DNA of 27,581 bases, from the NCBI GenBank assembly GCA_002361655.1, contig DETM01000021.1:30659-58239 (forward strand), read 5' to 3'. Source of the stretch: Prevotella sp. UBA3288. GTDB taxonomy: Bacteria; Bacteroidota; Bacteroidia; Bacteroidales; Bacteroidaceae. How positions within the stretch are numbered: position 1 is the stretch's first letter; every line of letters begins with the position of its first letter. Below the pieces are notes generated by a model. It was given only the letters and a program-made list of their open reading frames with translations. It had not been told where the DNA came from and ran no database searches. Below are positions 15,362-22,074 of this stretch, piece by piece. The translations under genes were made by a program, and so were the position numbers.

Positions 15362-16633
15362 TTAGTCTTCGACGATGCGGATCTGGTCGAAGTAGAAGCC
15401 CGGAGCGATGCTCACACCCTTGCTGACAGTGCCTGTTGCCGTGTCGTAGACATAAACGGTCTCACCGTCTTCGTTGCTGACACCGAAGTAGGCCTTGCGC
15501 TCTTTGGCGTTGTAGACGGCGCGCTGTGAGAAACTGCCGGCACTATAGGGCAGGTCGGCACCGTTGTATTGAATGGGCGTAGCCGTCTTGCCGGTCAGGT
15601 CGACGATAGAGTAGTAGTAGGCTGTGTTCTGAATGCTGGTTCCTTCGCTGGCATCGCCGGAATAGGCCAGAGCCTTGTTGTTGCCGATGTACAGCACAGA
15701 CGCAATCTTGCCCTTTGCATTGGGGAAGGCGTTGTAGCCGGCCTCGAAGTCGTACTCGCCCTTCTTGATACGCAGCAGTTTGCCGGTGTTCACCTTGTTG
15801 ACGCTGCTGAAGGCCGACAGGTAGAGGTTGTCGTCGTCGTCGAAGAACATGAAGTTCTGCATCAGTTCGCCGTAGGCAGAGCCTTGCATCTCGGCGGCCT
15901 CTTTATTGACAATCTCCTGCTCGACGGCCATCGTCTCAGGATTGATGACGGCAATGTGGAAGTTGGGCTCACCGGTGGTCTTCTTGCTGCCGCTGGTCTC
16001 CTGCTTGCTGTAGAAGAAGTAGAACAGTTTGTTGTCGCTCTTGCGATAGGTCAGCAGACCGCTGGTGGTGAACACGTTGTAGCCTTCTGCCACGCTCAGC
16101 GTCAACTGGCCCTCCTTGACGATGGTCATGTCGTCGGTGTTCAGTTTGGTCCAGATAATCTTGTCGGTGGTACCGTTGGCGGCCATGATGACCAGCGTGT
16201 TGTCGTTGAGCCAGGCGTGGGTGTACTTACGGGGAACATAGGTGTTGGTACCGAAGGGACGCTCGCGGATCACACTCAGTTTGTTGTCCTTGAGTTGCAA
16301 CTTGACGAAGCGGTCGCCAGTTGTCGGCACCTGATACATGTACTTCTTGTCGTAGATGTTCTCAATGGTGTAGTCGGTGATTTCCACACCTTTACCGGCA
16401 AAGTCGACAGTGGTGTTGGGGTCTGACAGCGATGCTACGCTCAGCGTCAGGTGGGTCTCCTGCGATGCCATACCGCCATGCTTGCCTGCGGTCACGGTCA
16501 GGTCGTAGTGGGTAGATACGGGCGTAACTTCGGGACCTGTCCCGTTGTCATCGTCGTCGTTAGAACATGAAACGAAAGCAGCGGTCATCATCAGCGCTGC
16601 CATCAGGGAATGAAAGATACTTAACTTTTTCAT
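15362..16633 (-). CDS. DUF4374-like surface lipoprotein encoded next to BtuB
   Basis: A 423-aa lipoprotein. The ATG at 16633 gives MKKLSIFHSL and a lipobox AFVSC with Cys at 23. The following SNDDDDNG run is of the acidic type that promotes surface export in Bacteroidetes. The rest has beta-propeller-like repeats of short strands, for example AWLNDNTLVIMAANG, GLLTYRKSDNKLFYFF, FFDDDDNLYLSAF and RAVYNAKERKAYFGVS. These resemble DUF4374 proteins, a family that as I recall includes the siderophore-capturing XusB. It lies 19 bp after btuB under the same riboswitch and just before cbiL. By analogy with BtuG, it may capture corrinoid for BtuB. Domain and role are inferred. Confidence 0.6.
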   Translation of the reverse strand: MKKLSIFHSLMAALMMTAAFVSCSNDDDDNGTGPEVTPVSTHYDLTVTAGKHGGMASQETHLTLSVASLSDPNTTVDFAGKGVEITDYTIENIYDKKYMYQVPTTGDRFVKLQLKDNKLSVIRERPFGTNTYVPRKYTHAWLNDNTLVIMAANGTTDKIIWTKLNTDDMTIVKEGQLTLSVAEGYNVFTTSGLLTYRKSDNKLFYFFYSKQETSGSKKTTGEPNFHIAVINPETMAVEQEIVNKEAAEMQGSAYGELMQNFMFFDDDDNLYLSAFSSVNKVNTGKLLRIKKGEYDFEAGYNAFPNAKGKIASVLYIGNNKALAYSGDASEGTSIQNTAYYYSIVDLTGKTATPIQYNGADLPYSAGSFSQRAVYNAKERKAYFGVSNEDGETVYVYDTATGTVSKGVSIAPGFYFDQIRIVED

Positions 16634-16652
16634 CTTGTCTGTTGTTTGATAA

Positions 16653-18806
16653 TTATTGTAAAAAGAGTCTGAACTTCGCAAATAGTGAGCGACCGGGCTT
16701 CTGGAGTTTGTAGTTGTCGTAGACGGTCTGGTCCAGCAGATTCTGGCAGTCCAGCGAGATGCTGTAGCGATGGTTCTGCCACGAATAGGTCACGTTGGCA
16801 CCCAGCAGGTGCTTCTCCGGTATGCGGGCCTTGGTCTCCGGCAGTCCGTAGGCTTCCCAGGAGAGGTAGAACCAGTGCACCCATTGGTAGTCCATGCCCA
16901 CCGTCAACTTGTCGCCTTTTGACAGCAGGTCGGCAAAGGAATAGTGGGCCTCTGCTGAGGCGAAGAGCCACGGCCGGTTGGGCACATGGTTCTGATAGGT
17001 GACCGACGGTTTGCCATCGTCTTTGTAGCGATTGTTGTCGCGGGCATCTTGCCAACTCATGTTTGCCACCACCTGCAGCCGCTTGTCCCAGTCGTAGCGC
17101 ACTTCGCCTTCCAGTCCTTTGATTCGCACGGCCGGTTCGTTGACATACTGAAGATAACCTTCGTCGTCGGAAATTTGCGGTTGGATGTAGTTGTTGACAT
17201 GTCGCAGAAAGCCGTTCGCCTCGTAGTATATGGTATGGAGTCCGGTCTGGAAGGTGCCAAAGAGCCCTATGTTCAGGTTGTCGCTTTCTTCGGGCTTCAA
17301 CGCTGTGTTGGCATAGATGGTGGTGCCGTTGCCCAGCAGTTCACGGGCCAACGGCAGACGCACGCTGTGTTCGTAACTGCCTTTGACGGCCAGCGACGGC
17401 ATGAGTTCGAATCTGGTGCCAAGTCCGCCGCCGATGCTGTTCTGTGTGCTGGTGCCTGCCGACTTTTGCGACCCGGTGATGAAGTACAGGTCGCTCTGCC
17501 TGATCTTCAGATGGTTTACATAGTCTTTCAGAAAGAACGTGTTGTACATACGTCCCTCAAGGAGCGACTGGTTATAGGCCAATCCGATGATGTGCTTGGC
17601 AAACAGGTCGTTGGCCGGCTGGAAGGTTTGGTCAGTATCGTCCCAGCGGTCGTTGCCGGTACGGTTGAGCGCATAACTGAGGTTGAGCATATGTTGCTCA
17701 GAGAAACTGTAGTTCAGGTCTGCCCTGAGCAGCGTGAGCGGACGTTTGTAGTGGCGACGGGAGAAGGCTCGCCCGTTCAACTCGTTGCGCTGGCTCTTTA
17801 TCCACTCGCCGTCCCAGTTGTATTTACGCTGGGCGGTATCGGTTGTGATGGCATGGTCCCAGGTGTGCGATAGCGACAGACTGGCATCAAGATGTTGCGT
17901 CAGGAAATTCTTTTTCTGATAGCGCAGCCCGACACTCCAGGCCTTGCTCTGACGGTCGGCCATGCCGATGACGTGATTCTGGACCTGACTGGTCTGCAGA
18001 TCTTTATTTACCTTATTATATGATAGGGTGACAAAAAACTCGTCTGCCCACCACTTGTCAGAGACACCCGCCTCCAACTGGCCCAGCAGCGAGAAGTAGT
18101 CGTCGTGGAAACGCTGCCGCTCACTGGGCAGATATCTGCCTGCTTCCTCGTTCCATACCTCAACGTCTTTCATCCGATAGTCGTTCTTGGAGTAACTGAT
18201 ACCCAACGACGGACGGATGGTGAGGCCGTTTTTGAAGATATACTGTCCGCTGACATCGCCTTGATGGGTATGGAAAGAGCCGATGCCGTAAGAGACGTCC
18301 AGATAGTTCTGCTTCTTGCGCTGTGTCACAATGTTGACGGCACCGCCCAGCACATCGCTATTCAGCCATGTCGGCACAACACCTTTGTAGATTTCTATAT
18401 GGTCTATCATGCTGATGGGCAGGTTGGCAAGCGTGATGCCTGACCCCTTCGCATCGAGCGGTATGCCGTCCATGAAATAGCGTACGGAACTGCCCGACAT
18501 CCCATTGATGCTCAGTTCGAAGTCGGAACCCAACCCACCGTCTTCACGGATCTTCACACCTGTCGTACGGTCAATCAGCCCGCTGAGCGAATGGATGGAA
18601 CCAGCGACGGACTGTATGTCGATGGCATTGACGGCCAGGGCCCCTTCGCGCAGTCGCTGGGTCTTGCTCTTTCCCGTGATGGTCACATTGTCAAGAGCCA
18701 CAGAATCGCGCATCTGGCTCTTCTTTGACTCTTGTGCATCAGCCCAAGACGTGGTCCCAAACCACATGGTGAGGACCGTCATCCACACAATAGCGTTTCT
18801 TTTCAT
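16653..18806 (-). CDS. btuB: TonB-dependent outer-membrane receptor, BtuB-like
   Basis: A 717-aa outer-membrane receptor, directly downstream of a cobalamin riboswitch, so corrinoid is the likely cargo. A signal peptide ends near residue 24 (SWADA). A TonB-box-like ALDNVTITGK follows at about 37. The plug domain is roughly 45-160 (GVKIREDGGLGSDFELSING, MIDHIEIYKGVVPTWLNSD, GGAVNIVT). A 22-strand barrel should fill the rest and ends in a typical aromatic C-terminus (KFRLFLQ). No N-terminal carboxypeptidase-like domain is present, unlike SusC-type receptors. Energy would come from TonB and ExbB/ExbD; an ExbBD set lies at 23493-25554. The downstream lipoprotein gene is 19 bp away and probably co-translated. 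Confidence 0.9.
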   Translation of the reverse strand: MKRNAIVWMTVLTMWFGTTSWADAQESKKSQMRDSVALDNVTITGKSKTQRLREGALAVNAIDIQSVAGSIHSLSGLIDRTTGVKIREDGGLGSDFELSINGMSGSSVRYFMDGIPLDAKGSGITLANLPISMIDHIEIYKGVVPTWLNSDVLGGAVNIVTQRKKQNYLDVSYGIGSFHTHQGDVSGQYIFKNGLTIRPSLGISYSKNDYRMKDVEVWNEEAGRYLPSERQRFHDDYFSLLGQLEAGVSDKWWADEFFVTLSYNKVNKDLQTSQVQNHVIGMADRQSKAWSVGLRYQKKNFLTQHLDASLSLSHTWDHAITTDTAQRKYNWDGEWIKSQRNELNGRAFSRRHYKRPLTLLRADLNYSFSEQHMLNLSYALNRTGNDRWDDTDQTFQPANDLFAKHIIGLAYNQSLLEGRMYNTFFLKDYVNHLKIRQSDLYFITGSQKSAGTSTQNSIGGGLGTRFELMPSLAVKGSYEHSVRLPLARELLGNGTTIYANTALKPEESDNLNIGLFGTFQTGLHTIYYEANGFLRHVNNYIQPQISDDEGYLQYVNEPAVRIKGLEGEVRYDWDKRLQVVANMSWQDARDNNRYKDDGKPSVTYQNHVPNRPWLFASAEAHYSFADLLSKGDKLTVGMDYQWVHWFYLSWEAYGLPETKARIPEKHLLGANVTYSWQNHRYSISLDCQNLLDQTVYDNYKLQKPGRSLFAKFRLFLQ

Positions 18807-18849
18807 TGCTCGAATACTACTCTGCTAGACCTTATTCCCGAAGTCGTCG

Positions 18850-19030
18850 CGTTGTCGTGCCTGACATGGCAGGTTTCCTGACTTCCTCCGAAAAGTCCGC
18901 CTTCCCAAGCATGGCTCAGTGGCTTCTTATGATGGACTTCTCATAATGGAGGTCACAGTAGCGGGCACTGTCCAGGACTCTCACCTGATTCCCTCTCTTC
19001 AGCGGTGAATGACCGCCAAATCACCAAATC
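18850..19030 (-). ncRNA. Cobalamin riboswitch in the btuB leader
   Basis: The minus strand carries the adenosylcobalamin aptamer core: GGGAATCAGGTGAGAGTCCT, then GGACAGTGCCCGCTACTGTGA, the B12-box-like AAGCCACTGAG, and GGAGGAAGTCAGGAAACCTG near the 3' side. It begins at the expected start of the promoter at 19036 and ends about 45 nt before the btuB ATG. I see no U-tract terminator between aptamer and gene, so control of translation initiation is more likely than attenuation. It should repress btuB and, by read-through and coupled translation, the biosynthetic genes when B12 is plentiful. The exact ends are approximate. Confidence 0.93.
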
Positions 19031-19035
19031 GGGTG

Positions 19036-19043
19036 CAAAGGTA
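19036..19043 (-). promoter_or_regulatory. -7 promoter box for the riboswitch/btuB operon
   Basis: The minus strand reads TACCTTTG, an exact TAnnTTTG match, a few bases before the first base of the aptamer. No perfect TTTG lies 19-20 nt upstream; the region there is T-rich. Confidence 0.7.
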
Positions 19044-19094
19044 ATAACTTTTTCTTAAAAAACAGATATTCTTTCGTAAAAAATGCTTTTTAAT

Positions 19095-19125
19095 TTTGTG
19101 GTGTTTCTCCTTCTTCGTACCTTTG
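19095..19125 (+). promoter_or_regulatory. Promoter of the adenosyltransferase/cobD transcript
   Basis: TTTG at 19095-19098 and TACCTTTG at 19118-19125 are separated by 19 nt, a full match to the Bacteroidetes promoter. The ATG at 19132 is 6 bp beyond the -7 box, so the leader is very short or absent. No riboswitch lies on this side. Confidence 0.8.
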
Positions 19126-19131
19126 CAGACG

Positions 19132-19611
19132 ATGAAGCAGATATATACGAAGACGGGCGACGATGGACAGACCGCTCTGAGAGGGGGCCTGCGGGTGGAC
19201 AAGGATGACATCCGCATCGAGACCAACGGACAGATAGACCATCTCAACGCCCTGTTGGGAGTCGTCAGGGCGCAGACCCGGGATGAACTGCTGCTGCAGG
19301 TGCAGCGCGAACTGATGGTGGTGATGAGCCATGTGGCAACGCCGCAGGGAGAGGAAAACCCAAGAACGCTGCGGGTCGTCGAACTGACATCACTGATGGA
19401 ACAGGCCATCGACAGGCTGACAGCCACAAAACCGGCGGGCTTCGTGCTGCCCGGCGACAGTCTGCCCTCAGCCTTTGTCCATCTGGCACGCACCCAATGT
19501 CGCACTGTGGAGCGTCGGCTGTGGACGCTCAACCGTCAGTATCCTGTCCGACAGGAGGTGCTCCGCTTCTTCAATCGACTGTCGGATTACCTTTTTGCTT
19601 TGGCCTTATGA
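19132..19611 (+). CDS. PduO-type ATP:cob(I)alamin adenosyltransferase
   Basis: A 159-aa cytoplasmic enzyme that transfers the adenosyl group of ATP to cob(I)alamin or cob(I)yrinic acid a,c-diamide. PduO-type signatures are clear: YTKTGDDGQTALRGG at the N-terminus (ATP binding), LPGDSLPSAFVHLARTQCR near 118 and the closing FFNRLSDYLFALAL. The usual order is kept and the length is normal, though NGQIDHLNALLGVVRAQ has Q where many members have E. An upstream in-frame ATG at 19096 lies inside the promoter, so the ATG at 19132 is the start. Its stop overlaps the ATG of the next gene by 4 bp. It lies divergent from the riboswitch operon. Confidence 0.93.
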   Translation: MKQIYTKTGDDGQTALRGGLRVDKDDIRIETNGQIDHLNALLGVVRAQTRDELLLQVQRELMVVMSHVATPQGEENPRTLRVVELTSLMEQAIDRLTATKPAGFVLPGDSLPSAFVHLARTQCRTVERRLWTLNRQYPVRQEVLRFFNRLSDYLFALAL

Positions 19612-20567
19612 TACAGGGACATGGGGACGATGCCTACCGCTATGCGGACGTTCGGATCAATTTCAGTTCGAACATCTACGCCCATGCCGACCTGTCGGCA
19701 CTCCAGGCGCATCTGGCCTCCCGTCTTGATGTCATCGGTCAGTATCCGGAACCGGAAGCCATGTCGCTCGAACGGCTCATTGCCCAGCGGCGGGGCATCC
19801 CTGCCGACTGCGTGCTGGTGACCAGTGGAGCCACCGAGGCCATCTATCTCGTTGCCCAGATGTTGAGCCGTCAGGGCATCTGCCACTACCAGATCCGGCA
19901 GCCCACCTTCAGCGAGTACGAAGATGCTTGCCGAATGTTCGGGATGACACCCGGCGAGGGTGGGGCGGTGTGGCTATGCAATCCTAACAACCCCACAGGA
20001 CAGGTAGCCTCTCTTCTCCCCTGCGCCTCGCCCCTCATTCTCGACCAGTCGTACGAAGACTATTGTCTCCAGCCCTTGATGACACCTGCCGAGGCCGTCG
20101 CCCTGGGCTATGTCATACAGATTCACTCGCTCACCAAGACCTATGCCGTGCCCGGCTTGCGTATCGGCTATGTTGTCGCTGCGGCCCAGACCGTCAACCG
20201 CCTGCGCTCACTGATGCGCCCTTGGTCGGTCAACGCCCTGGCCATCGAAGCCGGTCGGTGGCTGATGACCCACCAGGTCGAGGCCGTGCCCGACATGAAG
20301 GCCTATCTGGCTGAGGCGCAGCGGCTGAACCGGGCGCTGAACGCAATCCCTCATCTGGAGGCCCTGCCCACCGATACGCATTTCATGCTGGTCAGAAGCG
20401 ACTCGATGACCGCTGCCGACCTGAAGGAGCGGTTGGCCAGTCGCTATGGCATCCTCATTCGCGATGCCTCCAATTTCCAAGGCCTCACTCCCTATCATTT
20501 CCGCATCGCCGCCCAGCGTCCCGACGAGAACGACCGACTGCTGGAGGCGCTGAGGGAGACGCTTTGA
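19608..20567 (+). CDS. cobD: CobD-like L-threonine-O-3-phosphate decarboxylase (PLP, aminotransferase fold)
   Basis: A 319-aa fold-type I PLP enzyme. CobD makes (R)-1-amino-2-propanol phosphate, the linker substrate for CbiB. Visible marks: HGDDAYRY and INFSSNIY at the N-terminus, VTSGATEAIY near 71, CNPNNPTG at 124-131, LDQSYEDY near 145, and the PLP lysine in HSLTKTYAVPGLRIGY (Lys177). It starts with ATG overlapping the adenosyltransferase stop; an open frame upstream lies inside that gene and is ignored. It is somewhat shorter than the 350-360 residues typical of CobD. Histidinol-phosphate aminotransferase is the main alternative, but context strongly favours CobD. Confidence 0.88.
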   Translation: MIQGHGDDAYRYADVRINFSSNIYAHADLSALQAHLASRLDVIGQYPEPEAMSLERLIAQRRGIPADCVLVTSGATEAIYLVAQMLSRQGICHYQIRQPTFSEYEDACRMFGMTPGEGGAVWLCNPNNPTGQVASLLPCASPLILDQSYEDYCLQPLMTPAEAVALGYVIQIHSLTKTYAVPGLRIGYVVAAAQTVNRLRSLMRPWSVNALAIEAGRWLMTHQVEAVPDMKAYLAEAQRLNRALNAIPHLEALPTDTHFMLVRSDSMTAADLKERLASRYGILIRDASNFQGLTPYHFRIAAQRPDENDRLLEALRETL

Positions 20568-20581
20568 ACGATTCCTATGAC

Positions 20582-20622
20582 AAATAATGGCGGCCATCCT
20601 CACGGACGGCCGCCATCATTTA
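20582..20622 (+). terminator. Intrinsic terminator after cobD
   Basis: A 9-bp perfect stem (ATGGCGGCC at 20587-20595, its complement at 20608-20616) with a 12-nt loop, flanked by A-rich bases on the left and a short T-rich tail. It lies 20 bp after the cobD stop. The near-symmetrical flanks may allow weak use from the right too. Confidence 0.75.
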
Positions 20623-20902
20623 CACTTAATAAATTATTCTGCGACGGCCTGATCCTCACGGACTGCGCCCGTCAAAACTAACATTGCTGTCACCGCCATT
20701 GCGGTGAACAAAAAAATGAAAAAAAAACTACTAATTCCCTACCCCTGTGTGGGGTGGAAACTAAAGCCGCACGGCCACAGCCCTCCCGGGCTCTGCCATG
20801 CGGCTCTTCTATCGATTAGTATCGTTTTAAGTTAACCGGCTTCACAGCCGCTGACACGCAGGCACAAAAAAAAGGCGTAAGACTGAAGCAGCCCTACATC
20901 CC

Positions 20903-21026
20903 TACTTTGTGGTCCTAGGAAAACCAATGACAAAAGATATAGTGATACAACAATCCCACGCTATCGCGTGAGAGAGCCACTATGTCCATCTTGTTGTCAT
21001 TTTGAAATTTCCTAGGTTCCAAAGTA
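20903..21026. repeat. 124-bp long inverted repeat (hairpin or MITE-like element)
   Basis: The ends are inverted copies: TACTTTG plus CCTAGGAAA on the left and TTTCCTAGG plus CAAAGTA on the right. Inside, AATGACAA/TTGTCATT, AAGAT/ATCTT, ATAGTG/CACTAT and CACGC/GCGTG (20957-20970) continue the pairing with internal loops. It may be a domain of the candidate RNA, or a miniature inverted-repeat element. Confidence 0.7.
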
Positions 21027-21030
21027 CAAG

Positions 21031-21058
21031 ACGAAGCACAATGCTTCTCGTTTTTTAT
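21031..21058 (+). terminator. Possible plus-strand intrinsic terminator
   Basis: GAAGCA-CAA-TGCTTC followed by TCG and TTTTTTATTT reads as an intrinsic terminator on the plus strand. No plus-strand gene is known just upstream. On the minus strand the same bases are a hairpin near the 5' end of the candidate RNA. Confidence 0.4.
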
Positions 21059-21145
21059 TTACCAGCGAAAGTCGGAATCCCATAGTCTTTTGGCCCTTTT
21101 GAGGCTATCGGCGCACGCCCCGCTTGGACATGTTTACAGGGAAAC

Positions 21146-21205
21146 CGCTGCAAAAGTACACAAAAATCCCGAAACGCCAAAGCATTTCGGGATTTATTTT
21201 TGATT
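21146..21205 (-). promoter_or_regulatory. 60-bp promoter/hairpin module, copy 1
   Basis: Read on the minus strand, TTTG (21178-21181), 19 nt and TACTTTTG (21151-21158) form a full Bacteroidetes promoter facing the candidate RNA. The -33 box lies in the loop of a hairpin, CCCGAAA...TTTCGGG, at about 21169-21192. The hairpin has T-rich flanks on both sides, so it could also terminate transcription. The 60 bp are identical to 23066-23125. Confidence 0.8.
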
Positions 21206-21268
21206 TATGTCAATTCCCGGCAATTCCTGCCAGCAATTTTGCTGGTAGAAAACTTTTGTCACAGAATC

Positions 21269-21300
21269 TTTGGCCGTTTGAATTCTTTTTCCTAATTTTG
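21269..21300 (+). promoter_or_regulatory. Promoter upstream of the 184-aa protein gene
   Basis: TTTG at 21269-21272 and TAATTTTG at 21293-21300 are 20 nt apart, matching the Bacteroidetes promoter. This gives a leader of about 200 nt before the ATG at 21511. The leader contains no hairpin or riboswitch that I recognise. A short overlapping frame (ATG at 21372, 62 codons) runs into the gene but looks unlike a protein. Confidence 0.55.
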
Positions 21301-21510
21301 CAACCGATATTAGAGCATGATGCTGATTCTTGCTGCCTGAAACCTGACAAGTTCACTCCTCGCAAGAACGCATGATGGTTCTACGCGTATATCTATGTGC
21401 GTGGGTGCTATCATTGTATCCTTGGGGTATGGCTTTGTCAGGGCCGCAGGCAGAGGATATGGTCATACGCTCACGCATTTTATTGTTTAACTTCTTAAAC
21501 CATTTGAGTT

Positions 21511-22065
21511 ATGGGACAGTATTTAACGATTGGCATTGCTACGACAATCTCTATCAGTAAGGATAGGGCTAAGAGACAGGCATCAGCAACGCCGGAGAAA
21601 ATCAGGGAGGCCTTGGAGTCATGCTACAACAAGACGGGACTCTACACGGTAGAAGAAAATGAGTACAGCGTATATTTTAAACTACGTCCGGATGTGGCTG
21701 AGCCGGAGTTACTCGATATGCTTCGGGATTTCTATGCTATGCGCTATGCAGGTAATGAGGAGCGTACTACGGAACTAATGGATGAACTCAGGAGTCACAC
21801 AAAGTGGGAAGAGTGGATGAAAATAGCCAACGACAAGCGCCATTATTGTTTCCAACAGGATGTGTATGTGGTCACCTCGACACCTTACAAGGGAGGCTGG
21901 TCGAACACCTTGGACACCAATGTTGAACAGATTATCCTCAGTATCGACGGAAAGATCTGGATGGAGTGTTGGGGCGACCTTTTCGACTTCTTCGCCCGAC
22001 TCATCAAGGAGAAACTCTCGAAGTACAGACTGGCAGAGAGCCTGATGGTAGAGATTAGCGGATAG
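21511..22065 (+). CDS. Hypothetical protein, 184 aa
   Basis: I do not recognise a family. The product starts MGQYLTIGIATTISISKDRA, is rich in charged residues and has no signal peptide or membrane segment, so it is probably cytoplasmic. Acidic helical stretches (EKIREALESCYNKTG, PELLDMLRDFYAMRYAG) are followed by a beta-rich part (VYVVTSTPYKGGW, IILSIDGKIWMECWGDLFDFF). The start is set by the position of the upstream promoter and the lack of an earlier good ATG. It is convergent with the Rpn-like gene, with stops 9 bp apart, and both lie between two perfect 60-bp direct repeats, suggesting an accessory insertion. No function can be assigned. Confidence 0.7.
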   Translation: MGQYLTIGIATTISISKDRAKRQASATPEKIREALESCYNKTGLYTVEENEYSVYFKLRPDVAEPELLDMLRDFYAMRYAGNEERTTELMDELRSHTKWEEWMKIANDKRHYCFQQDVYVVTSTPYKGGWSNTLDTNVEQIILSIDGKIWMECWGDLFDFFARLIKEKLSKYRLAESLMVEISG

Positions 22066-22074
22066 GTTTGCACA

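Larger units (their letters stand above)
20710..21145 (-). ncRNA. Candidate structured non-coding RNA of about 430 nt, unknown class
   Basis: This gene-free stretch has a full promoter on the minus strand at 21151-21181 and no minus-strand ORF after it. The minus-strand RNA would fold into several hairpins, two of which close with GNRA loops only on this strand: CGGCT-GTGA-AGCCG at 20837-20850 and AGCCC-GGGA-GGGCT on an 11-bp lower stem at 20765-20805. A long interrupted hairpin occupies 20903-21026. Near 20715-20725 a G/C hairpin followed by nine T gives a possible 3' end. I looked for tmRNA, RNase P, SRP and 6S signatures and found no convincing match. A plus-strand transcript cannot be excluded, since 21031-21058 reads as a plus-strand terminator. 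Confidence 0.45.

Noticed and set aside
20765..20805. Hairpin resembling group II intron domain V
   Set aside because: Stem lengths (11 and 5 bp, 2/3-nt internal loop) do not fit the 34-nt domain V, and no reverse transcriptase or other intron domains are seen.
20716..20832. 38-codon ATG frame beginning MKKKLLIPYPCVGW in the intergenic region
   Set aside because: It crosses the strongest hairpin of the candidate RNA, has no plus-strand promoter, and shows no protein-like pattern.
20800..20870. Resemblance of the minus strand (GATACTAATCGATAG) to the 3' end of 23S rRNA
   Set aside because: Only a short string matches and the conserved surrounding helices are missing; no rRNA operon is nearby.
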